Assembly (NCBI RefSeq): GCF_022605725.1
Contig: NC_065567.1
Span: 26,453,127-26,517,126, forward strand
DNA from: Anthonomus grandis grandis
Taxonomy: Eukaryota; Arthropoda; Insecta; Coleoptera; Curculionidae
Length of the DNA: 64,000 nt
Direction: 5' to 3'
Shown here one piece after another: positions 47,345 through 58,659 of this stretch. Position numbers and translations under genes: made by a program. Under the pieces are notes generated by a model that made no database searches, had not been told where the DNA came from, and saw only the letters and a list, made by a program, of their open reading frames with translations. Within the stretch, counting starts at the first letter, position 1. Each line of letters starts with the position of its first letter.

Positions 47345-50300
47345 GAATAATTAATGAAGGAATAATTTTTGAAGGTATTGTGTGACACGCATAGGGCTCA
47401 CGCAGCCTGATAAAAAAAATCTGTGAAATATCCGTACGTCATATTAAAAGAGTTTTTCCAAAAACAGAAATTAGCATGAATAATTTCGTATTGGAGGTTG
47501 ATAAAAAATGTCATGACAAAACTATTAGACTAAATTTCTCTGAAATAAAGTGACCTAGAGCTCTGAAAATTGAAACGGAAATTCTTCTGATAAAACCGTT
47601 GGACACCTATGTCAGGATTTTTTTCAAGAGTGAAAGTACAATAGAAAAATTAGTTTTGGAAGTTCAATAAATAAAGAATGGGCCAAATGCTTATATCTCT
47701 GAAACCAAGGAACCTAGAGTTCTGAAAATTGAAACAGAGATTGTTCTAATAAAATCATTGGACACCTATTTCGCCATTTTTTTTTTTCAATATTTTACTA
47801 TAAAAAGTTTGTCTTAGAAGTTTTTTTAATGGAAGTTTCTAGGCACAAAATGCTCATATCTCTGAAATCAAGAAACTTGGAGGTCTGAAAATTGAAACAG
47901 AGATTCTACTAATAAAATCATTAGACACCTATTTTAGCGTTTTTTTTCAAAAAATTTTTGCAATACAGAAATTTGCCTTGAAAGTTGAAAAATATTTTTT
48001 TCCAGAAAATTGAAGTTCCTAGGCAAGAAATGCTTATATCTCTAAAACTAATGAAGTTAAAGAGTTGAAAATTGGAACAGTACTTTTCCTAATAAAATTA
48101 AATGGATATATTCAGGATTTTCCTAAAAAAATAAATTAAAATTAGAAACTGCGTCTTGGAATTGTGCAAATCATCATGAAAAATCAATAGACTAAATGCT
48201 TCATATCTCTAAAACTAAGAGACCTAGAGGTCTGAAAATTGAAACAGAGATTCTACTAATAAAATCACTGGACACCTATTTCAGCGTTTTTTCCAAAATT
48301 TTTGCAATAAAGAAATTTGCCTTGGAAGTTGATTTTTTTTTAAATAGAAGTTCCTAGACACAAATTACTCATATCTCTGAAACTAACGAAGTTAGAGAGT
48401 TGAAAATTGGAACAGCACTTACTCTAATAAAATCATTGGACACCTATCGCAGGGTTTTCTCAAAAAATGAAATTAAAATTAAAAAATAGATCTTAGAAAT
48501 TGATGAAAATTTCATGAAAAAACCAATAGACTAAGTGCCCATATCTCTGAAACCAAGAGACTAAGAGCTTTGAAAATTGAAACAGAGATTCTACTAATAA
48601 AATCATTAGACACCTATTTTAGCGTTTTTTTTCAAAAAATTTTTGCAATACAGAAAATTGCCTTGAAAATTGAAAAATATTTTTTTCCAGAAAATTAAAG
48701 TTCCTAGGCAAGAAATGCTTATATCTCTAAAACTAATGAAGTTAAAGAGCTGAAAGTTGGAACAGTACTTTTCCTAATAAAATCAGATAAATATATTCAG
48801 GATTTTCTCAAAAAAATAAATTAAAATTAGAAACTGCGTCTTGGAATTTGTTCAAAACATCATGAAAAATCAATGGACTATATGCTTCATATCTCTAAAA
48901 CTAAGACACCTAGAGGTCTGAAAATTGAAACAGAGATTCTTCTAATAAAATTATTGGACACCTATTTCAGAGTTTTGCCAAAAAAATTAAAATAAAATGA
49001 AAAAATTCGTCTTGAAGGTTGAAAGATAGTTCATTGAAATGCAATGGACAAAATGCTCATATCTTTGAAACCAAGAGACCTAGAACTCTGAAAATTGAAA
49101 CAGAGATTCTTATGAAAAAATGATTGGACACCTATTTCAGGATTTTTTCAAAAAATTAAATTAAAATTTAAAAATAGATGTAAGTAAAAAAAATTCATTT
49201 AAAATCCAATGGACCTTAGTCCATTGGATTTTTATATCAAGTATTCATATCTCTGAAACCAAGGAAGCTAGATCTCTGAAAATTGAACTAGAGAGTGCTT
49301 TAGTTAAATCACTGCACATTTTCAAGACTTTTACCAAAAATTAAATTAACATTAATTAATTCGTCTTGGAAGTTGATAAAAAATTCATTAAAAAAACAAT
49401 GGACTAAATTGTCATGTCTCTGAAAGTAAAATACTTAGAGGTCTGGAAATTGAAACAGAGATTCTTCTAATAAAATTATTAGACACCTATTTCAGAGTTT
49501 TGCCAAAAAAATTAAAATAAAATGAAAAAATTCGTCTTGAAGGTTGAAAGATAGTTCATTGAAATGCAATGGACAAAATGCTCATATCTCTGAAACCAAG
49601 ACATCTAGAGCTATGAAAATTGAAACAGAGATTCTTATGAAAAAATGATTGGACACCTATTTCAGGGTTTTTTAAAAAAAATAAATTAAAATTAAAAAGT
49701 AGATCCAAGAAGTTAAAAAAAATTTCATTAAAAATCCACTGGACTAAGTGTTCATATCTCTGAAAGGAAGGGACCTACAGATCCGAAAACTGAAATAGAC
49801 ATTCTTGTGAAAAAAACATTGAATACCTCTTTCAAGCTTTTTACCAAAAATTAAATTGAAATTAATTAATTCGTCTCCAACTTCCTTGTCCTTAAAACAG
49901 GACAGTTTTATTAAAAAAACCAGTGGGCTAAATGCTTATATCTCTGAAACTAAGAGACCTAGAGCTCTGAAAATTGAAACAGAGATTCTTCTAATAAAAT
50001 TATTAGACACCTATTTCAGGGTTCTTCCAAAAAATTAAATTAAAATGAAAAAATTCGTCTTGAAAGTTGAAAAATATTTCATTGGAAAGCAATGGACTAA
50101 ATGCTCATATTTCTGACAGCAAGTAACCTAGAGATCTGAAAATTGAAACCGAAATTCTTGTGAAAAAATCATTGAATACCTATTTCAAGGTTTTTATCAA
50201 AAATTAATTTTAAATTAATTTCCTCTTTTTAGAAGTTAAGGAAAATTTCATTAAAAAACCAATGGGCTAAATACTCATATCTCTGAAACCAAGCGACTTA

Positions 50301-50420
50301 GAGTTCTGAAAATTGAAACAGAGATTCTTCTACTAAAATCCTTGGACTCCTATTTCCGCAATTCCTCAAAAAAACTTTGATTGAAAAGAAATGAACCTTG
50401 AAAGTTCAAAAAATTCTGGA
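47345..50420 (+). repeat. About 171-bp tandem array, about 17 monomers, with higher-order units
   Basis: The block 'ctctgaaaattgaaacagag' recurs near 47563, 47723, 47886, 48066, 48233, 48401, 48571, 48751, 48919, 49089, 49277, 49444, 49614, 49793, 49968, 50137 and 50307, a mean step of about 171 bp. Each monomer also has 'tcatatctctgaaaccaaga' and 'attggacacctattt'. Monomers at 47886, 48066 and 48233 have near copies at 48571, 48751 and 48919 (685-bp shift, four monomers). Those at 48919 and 49089 have near copies at 49444 and 49614 (525-bp shift, three monomers). It ends about 550 bp before the KLF exon. Confidence 0.95.
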
Positions 50421-50968
50421 TCCTTCGCAAAACTTATAGTTTACTTAAATTACCGGTTTTTTTTCAAACCCCAGTGCTCCAACGAGTTTCTGGATTTGCT
50501 TTGCTTAAAGGACTTCCAGATATCCTGTAGTTTCTATTACAGGAAGTTACTTCAGAGTCCCTAGTAGAAATTCTTGAAGCTTTTTCCTACTCTCCTTCCT
50601 TCTGATCCGCCTTCCTAAGTTACTGTCCAATAGTTCTTGAAACTGGTCGTGTAGCTTTCAATTACTCAAGAAGCGTCATTTTTTAAAAGAAGTTCTTAGG
50701 GCTGCAAGACCTTCTGGTTCAGTAAAGTGCTCATTTAAACTGGAAATAACAATAAAAAAAAACAATTAAAACACAAAGATTCATAGTTAAAAAGACTATT
50801 ATTATATAAGGGTTTAATTACTTTTAATAGTAGTTTCTAAGTTGGATACTCGAGGCTCTGTTGGAAATGTGGTTTTCTTCAGCAAGAAGAGTTGGTTCCC
50901 TATAAGAAACATTAAATTTACTCAGAAATAGCAATTACTAGTTCAGTACAAATATCTTTTTCTTACAG
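50421..50968 (+). other. Presumed KLF intron 3' end with splice acceptor
   Basis: Unique-looking AT-rich sequence ending in a pyrimidine tract and TTACAG (AG at 50967-50968), which sets the start of the coding exon. Confidence 0.6.
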
Positions 50969-51557
50969 ATCAATGGAGTAAACAAACAAAAGAAGCAGAT
51001 TTCAACCAAAATGGATGACATAAGCTTCGCAGCACAATGTCTCGTACAACTATCCAACAGCAGGTGCCATTTCCCAATAGCCCTCGACTTATCACACAAA
51101 GAAAAGTCAAAGGAGATCACCAAAAAAGCCGAAAATAGCGAGGAAACTTTAAAAGATTCATCGTACATGGTGAAACGAATACTGACAGATTTAAAGCGGA
51201 TCGAACAGGAGCCGGTACCAGAAACCCTTTCGGATACGGAGAACCACGTTGACTCCAGACAGTACGATGAAAAACACAAGAAAGAGAAGACGGACACGAA
51301 GAAGTGTGCGAAGAAGACGACAAGTAAGAAGATATCGGTGATGGCTCTGCACATAAACCGGAGCAAAGTGGAGAAGAAGCTGAACGGGCGGTTTAATTCC
51401 AAAAAAGTTTCATCGAAAGTAGCGCGTAATCAGGAACGGGGGAAGAGACACGCCAATGGGGTGCCAGTGCGGAAAATTCATAAGTGTACGTACGACGGAT
51501 GTTATAAGGCTTATGGGAAGAGTAGTCATTTGAAAGCGCATCTGAGGACACATACCG
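50969..51557 (+). CDS. Krüppel-like factor exon, KLF9/13/14/16 group
   Basis: An exon of a sequence-specific nuclear transcription factor that would bind GC/CACC boxes. Coding starts at ATG 51011 and runs 182 codons plus one base to donor GTAAGT at 51558-51563. Residues 5-17 (SFAAQCLVQLSNS) match the AAxxL-type SIN3-binding repression helix at the N terminus of KLF9/13/14/16. Residues 88-107 are Lys-rich, a likely nuclear localisation region. Zinc finger 1 has C159, C164, H177 and H181 (spacing C-x4-C-x12-H-x3-H) with GKSSHLKAHLRTHTG, the group signature. The exon ends inside the HTGE linker, phase 1, as I recall for KLF9/13. Fingers 2 and 3 must come from a later exon not found here. The bases before the ATG (50969-51010) are spliced 5' UTR. 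The splice signals and clean frame indicate a functional host gene; the orthologue name is uncertain. Confidence 0.9.
50973..50981 (+). promoter_or_regulatory. Two-codon upstream reading frame (ATG GAG TAA)
   Basis: In the 5' UTR portion of the exon an ATG followed by one codon and TAA lies 29 bp before the KLF start. It has CA before the ATG and G after it. If translated it would act as a minimal uORF that lowers or conditions reinitiation at the main start. The KLF ATG itself has 'aaaatgg' context, closer to the insect consensus. Confidence 0.5.
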
Positions 51558-51756
51558 GTAAGTTTTGGTTAATTTTTTTTATCTATATAGTGAATTAAAA
51601 TTCAGGGGTCTGTTTCAAACGCTCAGACAAGTCGATTTTTTTTTATTTTTTAATTCTGTCTAAAATTTTAAAGTATATAAAGAAATTTGAGATTACATTT
51701 TTTATAAATAATCATGAATTTTTGGAACCGTTTATAAAAAAAAACAAACAAAAATA

Positions 51757-52003
51757 TTAAAATAAATGTTCAAATTGTTGACCATTAACTTCTTGACAGT
51801 AACCAAGTTGATATTTAAATTCTTGTAATACTTTACTTATTGTTTGAGGCCTGATTTGTTGTATTTCGGCTCTAATTCTATTTTTTAATTAAAAAATAAA
51901 CTTTAGATTTTAGATAACCCCATAGATAAAAAAAATCCAGTGGGGTAAAATCTGGCGACCTCGCAGGCCATTCAATAAAACCCCCCCGTCCAATCCATCT
52001 ACA
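51757..52003 (-). pseudogene. DD41D transposase C-terminal fragment in the KLF intron
   Basis: Reverse strand reads CRWIGRGGFIEWPARSPDFT, PLDFFYLWGYLKSKVY, then after a short break IRAEIQQIRPQTISKVLQEF, KYQLGYCQEVNGQQFEHLF and a stop. WPARSPDxTPLDFFxWG carries the third catalytic Asp. The N-terminal two thirds are missing. It differs from the other DD41D copies in the window, so it is a separate lineage. Confidence 0.8.
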
Positions 52004-52319
52004 GTGTGTCTCAGGATGAGCGAATTTATACGTAAAAATTACAAAAAATTTTAGGGTTTAAATTTGACTGTTTGGCATCCAGGCCTGCTTGATTAAACAA
52101 GTATAGTCGCTTCGCTCCTATTATATTTGGAACCTTTAGGTCTTGTCTGTAAATAACTATAAAGGAATTCTTAAAAAAAAAAAACAAAAATTATAAGGTG
52201 TACCAACGTTTATCTGCCAAGCAAAGAGATGACCAGTGGTTGGGGTATCATGCTTCAAAGAACCATAATTTGTTATATAGTCGCGTTGTGTGTCAGTATA
52301 CTGTCTTATATTTCAAATA

Positions 52320-52540
52320 TCTGTCAAAATATATGAATTGTATCCTAAATAAAGCCTGAATACCAAATTACAACAGAATCGAACCAATAGCAAAAAAGTT
52401 ACGGTAGTCACGTGACCTAGGCTGAAACTCAAATGTCAGTTAAGTATCTGTCATAATTTATTAGTTGTATCCTAATTAAACCATAAATACCAAATTCAGA
52501 AAAAAGTTCCCATAAGGGTTTATTTATTGAAATAGAACAA
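52320..52540 (+). repeat. 120-bp CACGTG repeat, outlying copies
   Basis: Contains 'gtcacgtgac' at 52407-52416 with the same neighbouring words ('attgtatcctaaataaagcc', 'aatagcaaaaaagttacggt') as the array at 53.46-54.06 kb. About 0.9 kb of unrelated AT-rich sequence separates it from that array. Confidence 0.8.
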
Positions 52541-52544
52541 ATGG

Positions 52545-53455
52545 GATATTACGTCAATTTTTTTTATTTTACTTTTTTATTTCGAAAGGCAATTGTAATA
52601 AAATATAAAAAGAATTAACAGGAGGAGAATAAGGAATAATAAAAACCATCAACGAATTGAATCGAAGCTATAGAAGTCGAGATATTAGTAAAAATGTGAA
52701 AAAAAGTAAAAGAAACCTCGTTTTTTCCCACGGTAGCATTTTTTTTCTTAAAATGATAACCGACAAATTATAATGTAAGCCCTAAGTTGGCAATTTCAAG
52801 TAAAAAAAAACCCAAGAAAAAAAAATTTTTTTTTGCTCCAAAATCGAAAGGGGTATAGCCTTGAAAAATTGTGAAAAAATGGTTTTTATTTTTTTCCAAA
52901 TAAACTATAACTCTGACAACTTTTTGTCTTAAACAAAAGTTCTAGGGAATGTTACGAGGTATTCGAATGTTAAAACTAATTAATTATAGCTATCACAGAT
53001 TCGGAGAAAATTGTAAAAAACTATTAATCATAAATATCGAATTATCAAGAGCCCTATGGAAAAATTTCAACTTTTTATTTTTCTATCTTGTACTACTTCA
53101 GGATACCTTTCAAAAAGGTTATTATCGATTTGACTCTAAAATGAACAGAAAACCTATTTATTTGCATTTATCGATTTTCAAACAAAATCCGGCCCAAAAT
53201 GAAAATTTTTCAAAACATGCTCCAAATTCAAAATTTCTTTTTTCTGGCTAAAGACCATTCAAAAAGTAATAAAAAAGCTTTATGACAAAATTTTTTTAAA
53301 TCTATAATAATGCTACAATATTACGAAAGAAGATAAGTTCCCTTTAAAGCCTATGTATTCGAACCGATGATTTTTTTAATTTTTTTTTTAAAAGCAAATT
53401 TAAGAAATAATTTAACAAATTAAGATAAAAGGAATAGGGTAATACAAAATATTTT
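52545..53455. other. Unassigned AT-rich segment between repeat blocks
   Basis: Phrases such as 'actataactctgacaacttt' suggest an old repeat, but no ends or coding region are visible. It appears to interrupt the 120-bp repeat array. Confidence 0.35.
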
Positions 53456-53459
53456 CTAT

Positions 53460-54060
53460 AAATATATACATATCATCTAATAGCAGATTTCAATCAAATA
53501 GGAAATTTTGATAGTCACGTGACCCTAGAACTCAATATTTTAAAATTTTATAAAAAATCAACAATTGCATCCTAAATAAACTCGAAATTCCAAATTTGAA
53601 CCCAATCGGATCAATAGCAAAAAAGTTATGGAAGTCACGTGACTTTAAAATTCAATATGTCAAATTTCTGGCAAAATTTATTACTTGCATCCTAAATAAA
53701 GCCTAAATACTAAATTTCAACCCAATCGGATCAATAGCAAAAGAATTATAAAAGTCACGTGACTTTAAAATATAATTTGTCAATTATCTGTTAAAATTTA
53801 TTAATTGTGTCCTAAATAAACCCCAAATACCAAATTTCAATCAAATCGGACAAATAGGAAGAAAGTTTTGATAGTCACGTGACCTTAAAACATAGTCATG
53901 TCAAATATCTGGAAAAATTTATTAATCTTATCCGAAATAGGTACTAGCACAGATATAACTAGCTAGTTGCGTTAGCTAGTTATATCTGTGGTACTAGGTA
54001 CCAAATTTCAACCAAATCGCACCAATACCAAAAAAGTTATGATACTCGACTAACCTTAAA
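53460..54060 (+). repeat. 120-bp tandem repeats with palindromic GTCACGTGAC
   Basis: Exact GTCACGTGAC palindromes lie at 53514-53523, 53634-53643, 53754-53763 and 53874-53883, each 120 bp apart. Around them repeat 'tcctaaataaa', 'aataccaaatttcaa' and 'caatcggatcaatagcaaaa'. The fifth unit has decayed ('gatactcgactaac') and contains the 43-nt hairpin insertion. The 10-mer equals the E-box consensus of MITF/TFEB-type bHLH factors (the CLEAR motif). Confidence 0.9.
53948..53990. mobile_element. 43-nt perfect hairpin inserted with a target duplication
   Basis: Arms of 18 bp (53948-53965 and 53973-53990) starting CACAGATATAAC are perfectly complementary around the loop 'gttgcgt'. The direct repeat GTACTAG flanks it at 53941-53947 and 53991-53997 (8 bp if the preceding G is counted). 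Neighbouring 120-bp units lack the hairpin, so the empty site is known. The class of the mobilising enzyme is unknown. Confidence 0.75.
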
Positions 54061-55560
54061 AATCAATAATTTCAAAAAATTTTTATTTATATCCCAAAAG
54101 CAATGTTTAAGGATTGTTAACATTTATTAATAATAAACTAAATAGCATAAAACTCACCAAATATCTAAATTCTTATTTTAAATTAAATAGATCATTACGA
54201 CTGACCCGTGTATATATTCGAATAATTTTATTAAAATAATAGGGCAAATTTCATTTCGTCTCACCCCGGTATAAAACCACTGACTTGTCAAAAAAAACGG
54301 CATTTTTCGAAGACCAAGTCCCGGCCACCTGTCACGAGCAAAAAATTTTCACACACCATGCGTCAAAGTATTGTTCCCACTAGCCATTTCTTTAGAGTTT
54401 AGGTTGACACCTCCAATTACCTGCAAAAACGCAAAAAAATGGACTTTTTTCATAAAATCGCATTTTTCGGGTACTTGTACTATCGCTGGAACCCTGAAAT
54501 TTAAGTATGTGTTGTAAAACAAAATTTCGGATCCTCTAGATGTTGTTTGATCTTTTCACCATGTACAGGGACGCGGCAAATGAATTAAACGCGAAAATTC
54601 GAATTGCTCAGAACCTATTAATGTTGGAAGATTGTAATTTTACATAAATAATGGGGTTATTAAAGTATTTAATCCCTGAGAATATAAATGATCCAGGTGC
54701 CACCACTAAAAAGTTATTAAATAAAATGTGATTTTCAGGTCGGACCTTCATGGGTAAAGTTCATTATTGCTCGCCCTGTATGGTTCCCAAAAATTTTGGT
54801 TATATGGCATATAAAAGGTAAAGGATGAAGTTATTTTTTGAAAAAAAAAATTTCCAAAATAAGTATCATTTGGCGGGAAATCTCAAAAAACTGAAAATGC
54901 CAGAACTCGTAAAATATCTAGCTCCAAGTATGTCAAATCTCTTATAAAATGAAGTCTTTTCGCCGAAATACTTTTTTTATAAAAATTTTTTTTTAGCCTC
55001 TGGAGAAGTTTGAATTTTTTTTTTAGTCACTTTTGTTCGCTTATAACAACTCACCCTGTACACCGATCGGGCCCAAAAAGTATACAGACATGAATTACTA
55101 TAAAGTCTTTTATGCCTAAAAATTTTAATTTTTTTGACAGCGTTAAAATTGAGATCTCGTGCAAAAATGAATTTTGACCGGTTTTTTTACGAATTTTTGA
55201 CTTTGAGACAGTACCGCTCCGTTTGGTGGTACCGGAAAAAAAATTTGTTTACGGATCCATCATTCCCAATGTATTGAGAGACTCTATGCCAAATTTCATC
55301 GTTTCGCTAGCCATACAGCCAAAGATATGAATTTTGAATCTCGCGTGCATAATATAGTCGCAGACGCTCCTATATAAAAATAAAATTTAGCGTATTTTAA
55401 TTTTTTTTAAATCAAGCATGCCTTGATAGGAGCATTTTTAAAATTTTATGAGTAGGTAAAATAGTATTTCTGGGTAAGATATAATAAAAGTTTATAAGAA
55501 AAACCAAATAAACTTTAATAGTTAAAATAGTGAAAATTATTGCCACTGGACTAATTCTGT
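54061..55560. other. Unassigned repeat-like segment
   Basis: Edges of the 'tacagggacgcggc' (54564) and 'gctcgccctgta' (54780) type suggest a small MITE at 54564-54780, and 'ctcaccctgtaca' near 55060 another edge. No coding frame. Much of the rest is A/T-rich with scattered CG-containing words. Confidence 0.35.
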
Positions 55561-55574
55561 TTGATAAAAAAAAA

Positions 55575-55810
55575 AAAAAAACTTGCTTGGAATTTCGCCT
55601 ATATTTCATAAATGGAATAAAAAATATAGCATTCCATTTAAAAAAATGACCGATGACGTCAAATCTTTTTTTTGTTCCACCCTGTATACAAAAATTTATG
55701 TGAAATAATGCGCAACTTAAAATAAAAATCTACGGGTCGGAGCGTTTTCTCAAAAAATCATGTCTCTAATTTTTATCGAATTTATGCGGAACTTTAGGCG
55801 GTCACTGTAT
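55575..55810 (-). mobile_element. Solo end of the DD41D-type element family seen at 41.8 kb
   Basis: The right edge 'ggaactttaggcggtcactg' and about 230 bp leftwards to 'aaacttgcttggaatttcgc' are the reverse complement of 41791-42010. The second end and any coding part are missing. Confidence 0.75.
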
Positions 55811-56575
55811 ATATAGAAGAAAACGCAATATTTTCACTGAAATCAGTCCGTTAGCGAATATTCAACGTAAAAATCAACTATATTAAGAAAACTTTCGCAA
55901 ATCGCTCGCCTTCGCATTTCTTAAATCATAAAATCTCATTTTCCGGTTGCACAATTCTCCTTCGAATCAATCGCAGCGAACATAAATTTTCAAATAACCG
56001 AGGGTATTTTCCAAATTGGGATTGGGAAAATATGTTCTTCTTTTTTTATCGACTATAGCTATTAATCAAAATGAAGTCGACTTAATTATTCATGACACTG
56101 CTGCTTTCGTTTTAATTGGCAAGAGATTCTTCTTAATTTTTTTGAGGGTTAATTAATTTAATTAAATTGTAAGGGCAATAAACCACCCCCTAGGATGCGA
56201 TTGACTTAAAAGAAAAAAAAATGATTGTTTGCTTGTATTGGAAATATATAAAACAGCATTTATCCTAAAAATGAACCCGTTTTATTGAGCTGCATTGGAT
56301 ATGCCATCTGGGGTCCAAGTTGCTTATATAGATATCATGATTTCTGTTATATTGGACCGATTTCACAACATATTGCTTTTTTTAGACAACGTTTTATTTC
56401 TTGTAGAATATTTATTGAAGTTTGAGGTTGACATACCAGGGTTTTAGGTTAAGGATGTTGAATGGAAATTGTATTTTTTTAGCATAGTAACTCTTGAGAA
56501 AAAATGATTGTTTATGATTTGGGTATAAGAATGAAAATTGAGCCTTTTTTCACCTTCCAATGGTTCCACCATTTG
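55811..56575. other. No gene recognised
   Basis: AT-rich intronic sequence without a recognisable feature. Confidence 0.35.
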
Positions 56576-56577
56576 AG

Positions 56578-56980
56578 TTGATTTAGTCAAGGAAAGCAAA
56601 AGATTGTTGAGTCCTTCCTCCGACCAATTTATTTTAATTAATTAAAAACTGCAAGGAAAATCGTCCAGTACTCCGTCTGACCAACTTAATAGGTTTTATC
56701 TGGAATTATTGTAAATAATGTTTCTTTAGCATAATGAATGAAAAAAAATTGATTATCCTATTAAAATTGTTAAAGATACCTTACACTAAGATGAGCGCAT
56801 ACTCTTCCTCTAGGCTCTTCCTTTCTTCATCTTTAATTATCCGGAGTTCCACTGTTTGAGTAAATTTAATCAAGGAAAGCAAGAGGTCGTTCAGTTCTCC
56901 CTCCAATTAATTTAGCACAATTTATAAAAAACGGCAAGGCAAAATCGTTCAGTCCTCCGTCTGACCTATTTGATACAAAT
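56578..56980 (+). repeat. Local direct duplication about 282 bp apart
   Basis: 'caaggaaagcaa' followed by 'cgttcagt..tcc(t/c)tcc' and 'cagtactccgtctgacc' occurs near 56589-56690 and again near 56871-56970 with divergence. No function evident. Confidence 0.5.
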
Positions 56981-57209
56981 GATCCAAAGCGAGTTGATAC
57001 TGTTCGGTACAATTTTTCATTTAATGCCAGGGAATAAACTAAGCAGTGCAACGGGTCAGTGGCATCACCATATATAGGAAAAAAAAGTAGCAATAAAAAA
57101 CAGACTACTTATACACAAACAAGTAATTCGACCTAAATTGTTATATGAAAAAACTACATTTGCACATGCAAATAAAATAGTTATAAACCGATTCCAAACA
57201 TTTTAACTT

Positions 57210-57500
57210 TTCAACCCCTCCCCACCCCAAACATTTTTCCAGTGAGAAATTCTTTTGAAAAATCACTGTTTTTCGTCCATAATATCCAATCTGAATATTT
57301 ATTAATATACATAATATATAATTATATCAAAATTAAATAAAAAAATTAATTGTAGACTGGATATTAACGACGAAATCAGCTCTTATGCATGCGTATTATT
57401 TTGGAAAACAATGATTTTTTTGATAACAATTTCTTACTGGTAAGTTATGAGGGGTGGGTGGGGGGTGTAAGGGTAGGTTTAATTAAAAACAATTTTTTTG
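57210..57500. repeat. G-tract palindrome repeat, copy 6
   Basis: A weaker C-tract ('acccctccccaccccaaac', about 57216-57233) and a G-tract ('ggggtgggtggggggtgtaa', about 57450) flank an AT-rich dyad containing 'cgtccataatatccaatctg'. Same family as copies at 19-25 kb. Confidence 0.7.
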
Positions 57501-57619
57501 CAGAACATAATTGCATTCATTTATATATTATCATCAATGAATTCTTTTTCTAATAAACTGGTTTTTTTGTTGAATTTAATGGGTCATTAGTAAAACATTT
57601 ATAACTAATAGGATGAATA

Positions 57620-58557
57620 CTACCGGTTTTTAATTTCGCTAGTAATACGTCTAATTTCGTTTTTCAACTGTGGAATTGTTGTTGGGTTATTAGCGTATAC
57701 GAGGGATTTTAAAAAACCCCAAAGCAAAAAGTCACAAGGCGTTAAATCGCGTGATCTTGCGGGCCAGTTCTGGTCTCTATTCCGTGAAAAGACACGACCG
57801 GGCAACTTTCTTTGCAACAATTGAATTGCTTCACGTGTAATGTGACATGTCGCACCATCCTGTTGGTACCACATACCGCCCGTATCCATATCATCCAATT
57901 GAGGCCATAAAAACTCAGTGAGGATATTACGATAGCGTTCGCTGTTCACGGTAACTGCATTTTCAGCCTCGTCCTCGAAGAAGTACGGTCCAATTATTCC
58001 ACCAAACAGTGACTCTTAATCGATGCATTTTCTTCTCATGAATGACTCTAGGATTTTCTTTGCCCCAAATTCGACAATTTTGTTTATTAAGGTGAAAGTG
58101 TGCCTCATCGGTAAACAAAATTTTTTTCAAAAAATCGACATCCATTTGTTGTTTTTGCAATACCCAAGAAGAAAATGTACGGCGCGTCGCATGGTCCATT
58201 GGCTTTAATTCTTGGGTTCAATTGAATCTTATAGGCATGTAAATGAAGATCTTTTGTTAGAATTCGGTGGGTAGTGCTCTTCGAAATGTGCAACTGTTGT
58301 GCACGATGACGGATAAATGTTCCCGGATTCTCGCGGTAATATTTTCAACAGAACGGCTAGTACGGTGACGCACTGCTGTTTTTACATCCACGACAGAACC
58401 ATTTTGTTCAAATTTATCAATTAGTCTTTGGACGGTCGTGTGATTTGGTGCATCGTGTCGACCACCAAAAATGCCCCGCAATTTACGAACTGTTTCCGCA
58501 AAACATTCTCCATATTTGTAGTGTATTTTAACAATAATAATTCGTTGTTCGACCGTT
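57620..58557 (-). pseudogene. DD41D transposase, frameshifted, in the KLF intron
   Basis: Reverse reading starts TVEQRIIIVKIHYKYGECFA and continues ETVRKLRGIFGGRHDAPNHT, VQRLIDKFEQNGSVVDVKT, then after frame changes near 58300 and 58200 ISKSTTHRILTKDLHLHAYK and ILFTDEAHFHLNKQNCRIWG (first catalytic Asp). A small deletion with frameshift near 57998 joins VTVW to GGIIGPYFFEDE. It ends WYQQDGATCH...SRDLTPCDFLLWGFLK and a stop at 57620-57622. The second and third Asp are 41 residues apart. The in-frame ATG upstream is followed directly by TAA. No inverted-repeat pair was found, though 'gggacaccctttat' near 58650 resembles one end. Confidence 0.85.
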
Positions 58558-58659
58558 TACATTGTTTACATTATTCTTTTCAGTTTTTTTTTTTGACATA
58601 CTGCGATAAAAAAAGAATGCTGCGCAATTCAAAACGTGCGTTCCTATTGGGACACCCTT

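Noticed and set aside
37170..50420. CRISPR-like arrays
   Set aside because: The periodic repeats are whole-unit tandem satellites of 171-174 bp without unique spacers, in a eukaryotic genome.
51117..51323. Reverse-strand frames opposite the KLF exon
   Set aside because: They are antisense shadows of the real coding exon.
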